From NCBI GenBank assembly GCA_965221785.1, contig CBDCSR010000003.1:558001-622000 (forward strand): a stretch of 64,000 bases of DNA, written 5' to 3'. Under the pieces are notes generated by a model, which saw nothing but the letters and a program-made list of their open reading frames with translations, did no database searches and was not told the origin of the DNA. The DNA comes from BD2-11 sp965221785. GTDB lineage: Bacteria; Gemmatimonadota; Gemmatimonadetes; Longimicrobiales; Gaopeijiaceae. Of this stretch, positions 7,104-15,867 are shown piece by piece. Numbering within the stretch: the stretch's first letter is position 1; every line of letters starts with the position of its first letter. Both the position numbers and the translations under genes were made by a program.

Positions 7104-9707
7104 ATGACGACCCGCCGAACTCGCCGACTCGTCCCCCCCACCCCCCTCCTCACCCTCGCCGCCGCGACCGCCTTTGGCGCAGCCACTACCGCGGCCGCCG
7201 CCTTCCCCACCCCCGCCGCCGCCCAGGACGTCCCCACCATCGAGGAGATAACCCAGGGCACCACCGCCATGGAGGGCTTCTTCAACCTCTACTGGGATGA
7301 CGACGCCGGCGCCCTCTACTGGGAGATCGCCGAGCTGGACACCGAGTTTCTCTACCAGATCTCGATGGGGTCGGGGCTCGGGAGCAATCCGGTGGGGATC
7401 GACCGGGGGCAGTTGCGCGGAACGCACGTCTTCGAGGCGCGGCGCATCGGGCCGCGGGTGCTGCTCGTCGAGCCCAACTACGAGTTCCGGGCCATCACCG
7501 AGAACACCGCCGAGGCGCGGGCCGTGCGCGACGCCTTTGCGCCATCGGTGCACTGGGGCTTCGACATCGTGGCCCGCACCGGCGACCGCGTGCTGGTGGA
7601 CGCCACCGAGTTCTTCATGCGCGACGCGCGCGGGGTCATTACCCAGATCGAGCAGCGGGGGCAGGGGTCGTTCCAGCTCGACGCGTCCCGGAGCGCCATC
7701 TATCTGCCCAACACCAAGTCGTTTCCGGAGAACACCGAGGTCGAGGCGATGCTCACCTTCACGAGCGACCGCCCCGGCAACCTGGTGAGCGGCGTTGCGG
7801 CCACGGGCAGTTCGTTCACCGTGCGCCAGCACCATTCCTTCATCCAGCTGCCCGGTCCCGGTTACGAACCGCGCGTCGCCGATCCGCGCATCGGGGTGAA
7901 CGGGCCGACCGTGCGCGACTACGCGAGCCCCATCGACGAGGACATGCGCATCCGCTGGGTGGCCCGCCATCGCCTGCAGAAGCGGGACCCGGACGCGGAG
8001 CGCTCCGAGGCGGTCGAGCCCATCGTCTACTACGTGGATCCGGGCACGCCCGAGCCGGTGCGGAGCGCGCTCATCGAGGGGGCCGAGTGGTGGGCCGAGG
8101 CCTTCGAGGAGGCCGGCTTCATCGACGCCTACCAGGTCGAGGTGCTGCCCGAGGGGGTCGACGCGCAGGACATCCGCTACAACATGATCCACTGGACCCA
8201 CCGGCGGACGCGCGGCTACTCGTACGGCAACTCGGTGATCGATCCGCGCACCGGCGAGATCGTGCGCGGGGTGGTGAACCTGGGGAGCCTGCGGCTGCGC
8301 CAGGACTACCTGCACGGGCAGGGGATGGTGCCGCCGTTCACGGGCGGGATCACCTCCGACGACGGGGGCGGCTACTTCGACGTGCCCATGAGCGACGAGG
8401 AGCGCGCCTACTGGGAGGCGTGCATGCTCGCGGGGGCGCCGGACTTCGAGTACCTGGCCCAGGTCGCCGGCAACTCCGACGCGGTGGAGATGGCGCTCGC
8501 GCGCGTCCGCCAGCTGTCCGCGCACGAGGTCGGGCACACGCTCGGCTTCCCGCACAACTATCTCTCCAGCACCTACGGCCGTGAGAGCGTCATGGACTAT
8601 CCCGCGCCCCTGGCCACCATCGACGACAACGGCGACATCGACCTCTCCGACGCCTACGTGCCCCGCATCGGCACCTACGACAAGCTCTCCGTCAACTGGC
8701 TCTACCGGGAGTTCCCGGAGGGGACCGACGAGCGGGCCGGCCTGAACGAGATCGTCATGCAGGGGATCGACGACGGGCTCGTCTTCATGATGCACACCAA
8801 CAACAACTTCATCGGGGCCGCGCACCCGGGGGCGAGCGTATGGGACAACGGGGCCAACCTGGTTGACCATCTGAAGCTCGAAATCGACGTGCGCGAGATC
8901 GGGCTCGAGAAGTTCGGCACCGACGTGCTCCGCGTCGGCGAGCCGCTCTCGGACCTCGAATACGTTCTGATGCCGCTCTACATGCACCATCGCTTCCAGC
9001 TGCGCTCCGCGGCGCAGACCCTCGGCGGCGCCGACTATCGCTACGCGCTCAAGGGAGATGGGCAGAGGCCGTTCGCCATCATCCCGGCCGAGGAGCAGCG
9101 GGACGCGCTGGAGACGATTCTCTCGACGCTGACGGTCGACTTCCTGACGCTGCCCGAGGACGTCGTGTCGATGATCCCGCCCGCGGCCTTCCGCCACGAC
9201 GAGGGCGAGGCCTTCCCCGGCTACACCGGGCTGGTCTTCGACCCGGTGGGCGCGGCCGAGGCGGCGGCCGACTTCGCCGTGGGGGAGATCCTGCACCCCA
9301 ACCGCATGGCCCGCCTGCTGGTGTTCGGCAGCATGGGCGACTACCCGGGCCTGGAGGAGGTCGCGGACCGGCTGATCGAGCACACCTGGGGCGCGGACGC
9401 GGCCCCGGACGACTACCGCCAGCGGGTGCTGCACGCCGTCCAGCGCTCCGTCGCCGACCGCATGATGCAGCAGGCCAGCCGGGACGGAAACGCCGCCGAG
9501 GTGCGCGCCGTGCTCGCCGACCGGCTGGAGCGGCTGGCCGCGGACCTGGAAGCGATGTCCGACCCGTCACCGCACCAGCGCCTGGTGGCCGCGGACATCC
9601 GCCGCTGGCAGCAGCGCATCGAGAACACGGTCCCCGGCGGCGCGCTGGTGATGCCGCAGGGTGACCCGATCGGTGGGAGCAGCCGGGGAGGTGGGCCACC
9701 GGGTTGA
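7104..9707 (+). CDS. Secreted zinc metalloprotease, DUF5117/DUF4953 type
   Basis: This 867-residue protein has an N-terminal signal peptide ending near AAAQD. The DUF5117-like region (about 30-200) is followed by a metzincin-like catalytic domain with HEVGHTLGFPHN (H474, E475, H478, H484), then the DUF4953-like C-terminal region with HHRFQLRSAAQTLGG. Families of this layout are secreted zinc proteases common in Bacteroidota and Gemmatimonadota. The ATG at 7104 is chosen because the hydrophobic signal begins a few residues later. The longer frame from 7017 adds a non-signal stretch. The stop overlaps the next gene's TTG. The natural substrate is unknown. Confidence 0.88.
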   Translation: MTTRRTRRLVPPTPLLTLAAATAFGAATTAAAAFPTPAAAQDVPTIEEITQGTTAMEGFFNLYWDDDAGALYWEIAELDTEFLYQISMGSGLGSNPVGIDRGQLRGTHVFEARRIGPRVLLVEPNYEFRAITENTAEARAVRDAFAPSVHWGFDIVARTGDRVLVDATEFFMRDARGVITQIEQRGQGSFQLDASRSAIYLPNTKSFPENTEVEAMLTFTSDRPGNLVSGVAATGSSFTVRQHHSFIQLPGPGYEPRVADPRIGVNGPTVRDYASPIDEDMRIRWVARHRLQKRDPDAERSEAVEPIVYYVDPGTPEPVRSALIEGAEWWAEAFEEAGFIDAYQVEVLPEGVDAQDIRYNMIHWTHRRTRGYSYGNSVIDPRTGEIVRGVVNLGSLRLRQDYLHGQGMVPPFTGGITSDDGGGYFDVPMSDEERAYWEACMLAGAPDFEYLAQVAGNSDAVEMALARVRQLSAHEVGHTLGFPHNYLSSTYGRESVMDYPAPLATIDDNGDIDLSDAYVPRIGTYDKLSVNWLYREFPEGTDERAGLNEIVMQGIDDGLVFMMHTNNNFIGAAHPGASVWDNGANLVDHLKLEIDVREIGLEKFGTDVLRVGEPLSDLEYVLMPLYMHHRFQLRSAAQTLGGADYRYALKGDGQRPFAIIPAEEQRDALETILSTLTVDFLTLPEDVVSMIPPAAFRHDEGEAFPGYTGLVFDPVGAAEAAADFAVGEILHPNRMARLLVFGSMGDYPGLEEVADRLIEHTWGADAAPDDYRQRVLHAVQRSVADRMMQQASRDGNAAEVRAVLADRLERLAADLEAMSDPSPHQRLVAADIRRWQQRIENTVPGGALVMPQGDPIGGSSRGGGPPG

Positions 9708-10498
9708 GCGCGGAGCCCGGCGCCCCCATGAGCCGCGATCTCTCCCTCCGGGGCATCCTCTCCGAGTGGGTGCGGGAGGTGGTCGGCATCGAAGGCCGCC
9801 TCCCGCGCACCTTCGGCAAGCTGTTGGCGCAACCGGGCTTTCTGACCCGGGCCACGCTGGAGGGAGAGCGTGGCGCCTACCTGTCGGCGCTGAAGCTGTT
9901 TCTGGTGGCGAACCTGGTCGTCTTCCTGGTGGGTCCGTACGTCGGCGCCGTCGCCTTCGGTCTCGACGGGTATCTGGACGAGCGGGTCGCTTCCTCCGCG
10001 TTCTTTCGCGCGGTCGTGGAGCGGGAGCTGCTCGACCTGGGGATGAGCGCGGAGACGTATGAGCTGCGCTTCGATTTCACGATCGCGCAACACGCACCCA
10101 CCTTCTTCTTCCTGATGATCCCGGCTATCGCCATTCTTACCAAGGTGTTACTTCCAGGTCGGCTATTCGGAGAACACCTTGTCTACGCAACGGATTTCGT
10201 TGCGTGGGTCCTTGTCGTGATCCTCTTCGGCAACATCTTCATGCGCGTGATGGGGATCCCTCTGGACTCGTTCCTCGAGGACCCGGTGTTTTCCCGGGTA
10301 GCCACGTTGGCGGTTGTGGCCGCGCTGATCGGGCTGACCACATGGTACCTGAGCCGGTCGCTGCGAACCGTCTTCGGGCTCCGGGGCGCCGGGCTCTGGA
10401 CGCGAACCGCGCTGATCGCCGTAGGCCTGGTCGGCTGGCTGAATGCCTACTCGTTCTTCCTGTTCTGGAGCACGGTGGTAGCGGTGCGGATGAGCTGA
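9704..10498 (+). CDS. DUF3667-like multi-pass membrane protein
   Basis: The 264-residue protein starts at a TTG overlapping the previous stop by three bases; an ATG at 9728 is the alternative. The N-terminal SLRGILSEWVREVVGIEGRL and the following L..QPGFLTRATLEGERGAYLSALKLF segment match the DUF3667 layout, in which a short amphipathic part precedes several transmembrane helices. At least four hydrophobic spans follow. Function is unknown. The tight junction suggests co-translation with the metalloprotease. Confidence 0.65.
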   Translation: MSAEPGAPMSRDLSLRGILSEWVREVVGIEGRLPRTFGKLLAQPGFLTRATLEGERGAYLSALKLFLVANLVVFLVGPYVGAVAFGLDGYLDERVASSAFFRAVVERELLDLGMSAETYELRFDFTIAQHAPTFFFLMIPAIAILTKVLLPGRLFGEHLVYATDFVAWVLVVILFGNIFMRVMGIPLDSFLEDPVFSRVATLAVVAALIGLTTWYLSRSLRTVFGLRGAGLWTRTALIAVGLVGWLNAYSFFLFWSTVVAVRMS

Positions 10499-10607
10499 CG
10501 CTCGAGGTGGCACAGGTCACCCCCCGGCTTGAAGCGCGTGGGGAGGCATCGTAGGATGCGACAAACCGGTCTGGTTGTCCGACAAAACATGAACGGAGGA
10601 GGGAGAT

Positions 10608-11207
10608 ATGTCGGCCTTGATTCGCTGTCGTGACATCGACCCGCAGAGCCACCGTCGGCGCGCGCGTCTCCTTCGGATCGCCGGGCGCTTCGCGGCGGTT
10701 GCGATCGTTGTCCTGACCTGGACGGGCTGCACCGAGACGCTGCTTGGGCCCAAGACCGACCAGGCGGTGGCGGTGATTCACCCCACCACGGGCAACTCCG
10801 TCTCCGGTACGGTCACGTTCACGAAGGAGAGCGGCCGGGTTCGCGTCGTGGCCGATGTGATCGGCCTGTCCCCGGGCGACCACGGGTTCCACATCCACGA
10901 GTTCGGAGACTGTTCCGGTGGCGACGGCAAGACGGCGGGTGGCCACTTCAACCCCACGGGCAGCGACCACGGGGGGCCGGACGCGGCGGTGCGGCACGTC
11001 GGCGACCTCGGGAACATCACGGCGGACGCACGCGGCCACGCCACGATGAACCGGCTGGACGCCGTCATCAAGCTGCAGGGGGACCACAGCATCCTGGGGC
11101 GCGCCGTCATCGTCCACGCGGGCGCGGATGATTTCACGACCCAGCCGACCGGTGCCGCTGGTGCCCGGGTCGGGTGCGGCGTGATCGGCGTCCACAATCC
11201 CGGCTGA
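10608..11207 (+). CDS. sodC: Cu/Zn superoxide dismutase, lipoprotein type
   Basis: SodC converts superoxide to hydrogen peroxide and oxygen outside the cytoplasm. The 199-residue protein has a signal with a lipobox ending TWTGC and then the SOD fold. The copper ligands sit in HGFHIHEFGDCS, the zinc loop in GGHFNPTGSDHGG, and HVGDLGNI and GHATM follow. The C-terminal GARVGCGVIGV supplies the second cysteine of the conserved disulfide. A GGAGGAGGG ribosome site lies upstream of the ATG. It stands alone after a 109-bp gap. All metal-binding motifs are present, so activity is expected. Confidence 0.93.
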   Translation: MSALIRCRDIDPQSHRRRARLLRIAGRFAAVAIVVLTWTGCTETLLGPKTDQAVAVIHPTTGNSVSGTVTFTKESGRVRVVADVIGLSPGDHGFHIHEFGDCSGGDGKTAGGHFNPTGSDHGGPDAAVRHVGDLGNITADARGHATMNRLDAVIKLQGDHSILGRAVIVHAGADDFTTQPTGAAGARVGCGVIGVHNPG

Positions 11208-11249
11208 TCGGTCCGGGGGGTATCCGGCCGGGAGTCCCCTGCGGAGGTC

Positions 11250-12131
11250 TCAGGTGCCTCTCGCCTTCCTCCAGAACGGCGCGATGAAGTGCCCCTTGCG
11301 GCCGGCCAGGACCAGGAACCAGACCCCCGTCCCCACCCCCAGCGCCACGGCGAAGATCGACGCCTCCACCCCGAATTCCCCGCCTGAGAGCAGCGTGGGA
11401 CCGCTCAGCTCCGACTCGAGCAGCCCATCCATCGTCAGCCCGGAGACCCGGCCGCCGAAGATGCCCCCCTGGGTGAAGTTCCAGGCAAAGTGGATGCCGA
11501 CCGCGAGCCAGAGCCGCCGGGTGAGGACGTAGGCGGCGCCCAGCAGCACACCCGCCTCCATGGCGATGGTGAACGAGCTGAACAGCGTCGCGTTGGGGTT
11601 CATCATGTGCGCGAACCCGAACATGAGGGCTGTGAGCGCCAGCGCGATCCAGGTGCCCAGGCTCTCCTCGATGATGCGGAAGAGCACGCCGCGGAACAGC
11701 ACCTCCTCCGCGTATCCGGCGGCCACGGCCATGGCGAACGTGGGCACCACTGCAATCACGGGGTTGGACCCGGTCACCTGGTAGTATCCCAGCGCCGCGA
11801 TGGCGCCGATGGTGGCGACGAGCAGACCAGCACCGACCGCGATCCCCGCGCCCGTCTCCGCGACCGCGCCCTTGCCGGACAGCTCCTCGGCCCGGCGCCG
11901 CTCCACGAGGCGGACGTAGCCGATGTACGCGAAGTGGACCGCGACCACCATCGGGATGACGTACTGGAGCGTGTCCTGGCGGAGCGGCCCCAAGCCCAGG
12001 ATCTCGTGCAGACCACCGACAACAAGTTGGACCACGAGGATGGCCGCAACGATGGCCAGCGTGGCCAGAACGATGCGGGTCGGCCCGAACCGGAGGATGC
12101 GGTTGCCCAGGGACTGCCCCTCAGAGGTCAC
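11250..12131 (-). CDS. CPBP-family intramembrane metalloprotease
   Basis: The 293-residue membrane protein carries the three CPBP (Rce1/ABI) motifs: EEVLFRG, FGFAHMMNPN and HFAWNF. Together these give the two glutamates, two histidines and asparagine of the glutamate-type intramembrane protease site. Hydrophobic spans surround all three. The GTG start at 12131 overlaps the upstream small gene by 11 bases. In bacteria such proteins process peptides or act in self-immunity and protein maturation, but the substrate here is unknown. Confidence 0.85.
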   Translation of the reverse strand: MTSEGQSLGNRILRFGPTRIVLATLAIVAAILVVQLVVGGLHEILGLGPLRQDTLQYVIPMVVAVHFAYIGYVRLVERRRAEELSGKGAVAETGAGIAVGAGLLVATIGAIAALGYYQVTGSNPVIAVVPTFAMAVAAGYAEEVLFRGVLFRIIEESLGTWIALALTALMFGFAHMMNPNATLFSSFTIAMEAGVLLGAAYVLTRRLWLAVGIHFAWNFTQGGIFGGRVSGLTMDGLLESELSGPTLLSGGEFGVEASIFAVALGVGTGVWFLVLAGRKGHFIAPFWRKARGT

Positions 12132-12282
12132 GCCACGCTTCCTCGTCCTCCGGCGATGCCCATTCGCTCATCAGTTCGGGCAGCCCCATCAGATACTCGT
12201 CGCACTCCGACGAACCCGAGTCGTCAGGCCCCTCCCGGGAGTCCGGCGGTTTCGGCTGCCTTTCGTCGGAATCCGGCGTCAT
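12121..12282 (-). CDS. Small acidic protein of unknown function (53 aa)
   Basis: A 53-codon frame fills the gap between the PQQ-type gene and the CPBP gene. It starts three bases after the upstream stop and overlaps the CPBP start by 11 bases. The product is acidic and ends LMSEWASPEDEEAWRDL, a Trp/Asp/Glu-rich tail like that of some small antitoxin-like proteins. AGGAG directly abuts the ATG, so a ribosome site at normal spacing is lacking and translation may be reinitiated from the upstream gene. The call rests on position and composition. Confidence 0.45.
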   Translation of the reverse strand: MTPDSDERQPKPPDSREGPDDSGSSECDEYLMGLPELMSEWASPEDEEAWRDL

Positions 12283-12285
12283 CTC

Positions 12286-14307
12286 CTACGGCAGACTCAT
12301 CGCCATCAGCATGTTCGGCGCCTGGATCACCACCCGCTGCTTGCCCTCGTGCATGTAGGTCATCATGCCGTAGCGCGGGTTGCCGGGGAGTTCGACCTCG
12401 CCCAACCGCTCGCCCGTGGCCTTGTCGACGGCGTAAAGCATGGGGGTGTTGTCGCTTGCGTTGCCCGTGTACAGGAGCATGTCCGGGGTCACGATCTGCG
12501 CGGCCTGCCTGCCGGTCCCCGTGTTGGGGATATCGATCCCTTCCAGCGCGGGATGATTGAGCACGTTGTTGGGGGTGTCGCCCACCGGGATCCACCAGAG
12601 GTGCTCGCCGGTGTTCATGTCGATCGCGGTGATCTTGCTGTACGGGGGCTTGTACATCGGCAGACCCTGCACGCGCCCGATGCGCGCGCCGCCCAACACC
12701 GCGAAGTCGTTGATGGTCGTGCCGGTGGGTGCCTCCACCCTCTCGTCGACCTCGTGGCCGGGCACCACCAGCCGCGACGAGCATCCCTTCTGCGACGTCA
12801 CGAAGATGACGCCGCTCTCGGGATCCACCGCGGGCGTGCCGTCGATGTTGGTGCCGCCCACGTCGCCGGGGCACCAGATCGCGCCCAGCTTGCCCTCGTC
12901 GTTGTCGCGGTGCAGCGGCGGCTGGAAGAACGGACCCCAGTCGTAGGGCTCGAGCAGGTCGAGCGCGGCCTGGCGCAGCTCGGGCGTGAAGTCGACCAGG
13001 TCGTCCACGCTCAGACCCTGCATGTCGTACGGAAGGGGCCAGGTCGGATGCGGCTGCGTCTCCGCCAGCTTCTCGCCCGGCACCTTCGACTTTGGCACCG
13101 GCTTCTCCTCGATGGGCCAGAGCGGCTCGCCGGTCGCGCGGTTGAAGGCGTAGGCGAAGGACTGCTTGGTGATCTGCACGATGGCGGGGATGTCCTCCCC
13201 GTCGACGGTCACGTCCACCAGCATCGGCGCGGTGGAGGTGTCGTAGTTCCAGATGTCGTGATGGACGAGCTGGTAGTGCCAGGCCCGCTCGCCGGTCTGC
13301 ACGTCCAGCGCGATGAGGCTCGTGCTGAACAGGTTGTCGCCGGGGCGGAAGCCGCCGTAGAAGTCCTGCGTGGCTCCGTTGGTGGGGATGTAGACGAGTC
13401 CCAGCTCGGGGTCGGCCGAGAGCGGCGCCCACGAGGAGATGTCGCCGGTCCACTCCCAGGCGTCGTTCTCCCAGGTCTCGTGACCGAACTCGCCGGGGCC
13501 GGGCAGCACGTTGAACTTCCACAGGAACGCGCCCGTGCGCGCGTCATAGGCGAGGATGTCGCCCGGAATGTTCTCCATGCGCGACTGGTTGTAGCCCTGC
13601 TCGGCCGAGTTGCCGACGATGATCACGCCGTTCACCACGATGGCCGGGGACGAGCTGGTGATGTAGCCCTTCTCCAGCGGGACCCCCATGTACGGGTCAT
13701 ACTCGTGCCCCAGGTCCGCGAGCAGGTCCACGGTCCCGGTCTTCGGGAAGCCCTCGATGTCCACCGAGCCTCCGAAACCCTCGATGGGCTCGCCGGTCTC
13801 GGCGTCGAGCGCGTGCAGGAAGAAGGCGGGCGTGACCACGTAGACGATGTCGCGGCCGTCGACGTTCGCGTATGCGACGCCCTTGCCGTGGTTCTTCCGC
13901 ATCGAGTACTCCCAGCGGAAGGTCTCGGGCTCGACCCAGTCCCACAGCACCTTGCCGGATGCAGGATCGGTGGCGATCACGTGGCGCTTCTCGCCGGCGA
14001 CGCTGATCAGCTTGCCGTTGACGTAGATGGGGGTCGCGCGCGCGTTAACGTTAGGATACGCGGAGCCGTCCCAGATCCAGTCGACTTCGAGCTGCTCGAA
14101 GTTGGCGGGATTGATCTGCGTGAGTTCCGTGTAGCGCTGGCTGCCGGCGTCGCCGCCGATGTAGGCCCAGTCGCCCTCGGTGACGACGCGTCCGGCCGGG
14201 CCCGCATCGGAGGTCTGGGCGCACGCGCCCGCGCCAAGCGAAATGAGGGCCAGCCAGCACCAGGCTCGCGTGGTCGGCATCCGTGATTGACGGTCCTGTC
14301 GTGTCAT
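12286..14307 (-). CDS. PQQ-dependent dehydrogenase-like beta-propeller lipoprotein
   Basis: The 673-residue protein begins with a lipoprotein signal (lipobox LGAGAC) and then GDWAYIGGDAGSQRYTELTQI, the usual start of membrane-type quinoprotein dehydrogenases. Repeated propeller blades carry A.D..TG..LW motifs (for example ALDVQTGERAW and AFNRATGEPLWPIEE), consistent with an eight-bladed PQQ-binding propeller. It probably oxidises a sugar or alcohol in the periplasm. No cytochrome c domain (CxxCH) is present, so electrons would go to quinone or a separate carrier. ATG 14307 is chosen because GGAAGGGGG lies upstream; 14280 is possible. Confidence 0.8.
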   Translation of the reverse strand: MTRQDRQSRMPTTRAWCWLALISLGAGACAQTSDAGPAGRVVTEGDWAYIGGDAGSQRYTELTQINPANFEQLEVDWIWDGSAYPNVNARATPIYVNGKLISVAGEKRHVIATDPASGKVLWDWVEPETFRWEYSMRKNHGKGVAYANVDGRDIVYVVTPAFFLHALDAETGEPIEGFGGSVDIEGFPKTGTVDLLADLGHEYDPYMGVPLEKGYITSSSPAIVVNGVIIVGNSAEQGYNQSRMENIPGDILAYDARTGAFLWKFNVLPGPGEFGHETWENDAWEWTGDISSWAPLSADPELGLVYIPTNGATQDFYGGFRPGDNLFSTSLIALDVQTGERAWHYQLVHHDIWNYDTSTAPMLVDVTVDGEDIPAIVQITKQSFAYAFNRATGEPLWPIEEKPVPKSKVPGEKLAETQPHPTWPLPYDMQGLSVDDLVDFTPELRQAALDLLEPYDWGPFFQPPLHRDNDEGKLGAIWCPGDVGGTNIDGTPAVDPESGVIFVTSQKGCSSRLVVPGHEVDERVEAPTGTTINDFAVLGGARIGRVQGLPMYKPPYSKITAIDMNTGEHLWWIPVGDTPNNVLNHPALEGIDIPNTGTGRQAAQIVTPDMLLYTGNASDNTPMLYAVDKATGERLGEVELPGNPRYGMMTYMHEGKQRVVIQAPNMLMAMSLP

Positions 14308-14558
14308 CTTCCGCGTCCCCCTTCCAAACAGATGTTCATCGCCTCGCACAACAGAGCGAGCATCGCAAGATGAAGATGGGCCGGAGTATGGGCAACACCT
14401 GCCCCCCGGTCTGGCGGCCAGGGCAACCGGTGCCTACCCTTCCGGTCGGCGGGGAGGGTCGCCTATCATTCCGGTCCGGGCAGCGCTGCGAATGACGTCC
14501 TGCGAATGACGCCGCTGCCCCTTTCGCTCCCACGCAACGACAAACGGAGAACTGACGA

Positions 14559-15854
14559 GTGGCCATGGAACTGAGCGGGTTCGCGCGCTCGCTGACGGCG
14601 GAAGCCGCCTTTACCGTGCTGGCGGTCGCCAAGCGGCTTCAGTCCGAGGGGAAGGACGTCGTCGAGCTCGAGATCGGAGACAGCCCGTTCGCGACCACGA
14701 GCGCGGCGGCCGAGGCGGGAAGGGAAGCCATCGCCGCCGGCCAGACGCGCTATTGCGCATCCCTGGGGCTCCCGGAGCTGCGCGACGCGGCCGCGCGCTA
14801 CATGCAGCGCGAGTTCGGCGTCCCCGCGGGCCGCGACAACGTCGTCATCGCCACCGGCACCAAGGTCTTCGAGCAGTATTTCTGCGAGGCCTTCGTGGAT
14901 CCGGGGGACGGGGTCCTGGTCTTCAGCCCGTACTTTCCCACCTACGTGCCTAACATCCTCAGGCGCGGGGGGCGTCCGGTGTTCACGCCGCTTCGCCAGG
15001 AGGATGCCTTCCGCCCGAGCCTGGCCGCGGTCGAGCGCTTCCTTGCCGAGGATCCCCGGCCCAGGGCCATCTTCCTGAATTCGCCCCACAATCCCACCGG
15101 GGGCGTGGCCACGGAGGAGGATTTTCGCGGCATCGCGGACATGGTTCGGGGCACGCGCGTCGCCGTCTTCAGCGACGAGCCCTACTGCCACATGGTGTGG
15201 AAGGGGAAGCACGTGTCGCCGCTGGCGCAGCCAGGCATGATGGAGCGCTCGGTGGCCGCCTACACCTTCAGCAAGTCGTACAGCATGGGCGGCTGGCGGC
15301 TGGGGTTCGCGGTGTCGGCGCCCGAGACCGTCGAGGCCATCGGCAAGATGATCAACACGAGCGTCTCGTGCGCCCCACCCTTCATTCAGTTGGCGGGGGT
15401 GGCGGCGCTCGAGCGGGACGGCGCCGAGCGCGAGGCCGCCATGCGCCGGTTCCGCCGCAAGGTGGAGCTGCTGACGGAGGGGCTCAATCGGATCGAGGGG
15501 TTCTCGTCGCTGGATCCGCACGCCACGTTCTACGTTTTCCCGAAGGTGGCGCCGGTGTGCAACCGGCTCGGCATCAGCAGCCACGGCCTGGCGATGTACC
15601 TGCTCGAGGGGGCGGACGACGACTTCGGGGTCGCCTGCCTCGGCGGCGAGTGCTTCGGCGACGCCGGGGCCGGGTTCCTGCGATTCAGCTGCGCGGCCTC
15701 CGACGAGCGCCTGCAGGAGGCGCTGGACTTCATCTCCGAAGCGGTGACCCGGAAGGGCCGGGTGGCCGCCTTCCTCGACGCGCGGCCGGAGTACCGGCTG
15801 GAGTCGCCCTATCCGGGCGCGGTGGACCGCGAGCCGGTGGCGGCGTCGGTCTAG
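14559..15854 (+). CDS. PLP-dependent aminotransferase, class I/II
   Basis: This 431-residue fold-type I aminotransferase transfers amino groups between amino and keto acids. Visible motifs are FLNSPHNPTGG (ligand asparagine), VFSDEPYCHMV (pyridine-nitrogen aspartate and tyrosine), and FSKSYSMGGWRLG with the PLP lysine at residue 239. The GTG at 14559 has GGAGA eight bases upstream; an ATG six bases later is possible. It starts the plus-strand run that leads to the P-type ATPase 13 bases after its stop. The amino acid specificity cannot be read from the motifs. Confidence 0.88.
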   Translation: MAMELSGFARSLTAEAAFTVLAVAKRLQSEGKDVVELEIGDSPFATTSAAAEAGREAIAAGQTRYCASLGLPELRDAAARYMQREFGVPAGRDNVVIATGTKVFEQYFCEAFVDPGDGVLVFSPYFPTYVPNILRRGGRPVFTPLRQEDAFRPSLAAVERFLAEDPRPRAIFLNSPHNPTGGVATEEDFRGIADMVRGTRVAVFSDEPYCHMVWKGKHVSPLAQPGMMERSVAAYTFSKSYSMGGWRLGFAVSAPETVEAIGKMINTSVSCAPPFIQLAGVAALERDGAEREAAMRRFRRKVELLTEGLNRIEGFSSLDPHATFYVFPKVAPVCNRLGISSHGLAMYLLEGADDDFGVACLGGECFGDAGAGFLRFSCAASDERLQEALDFISEAVTRKGRVAAFLDARPEYRLESPYPGAVDREPVAASV

Positions 15855-15867
15855 CCGCACGACGAAG

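Noticed and set aside
6900..9434. An 844-codon antisense frame across the metalloprotease
   Set aside because: The sense strand carries HEVGHTLGFPHN and a signal peptide; the antisense product is an Arg/Val/His-rich artefact.
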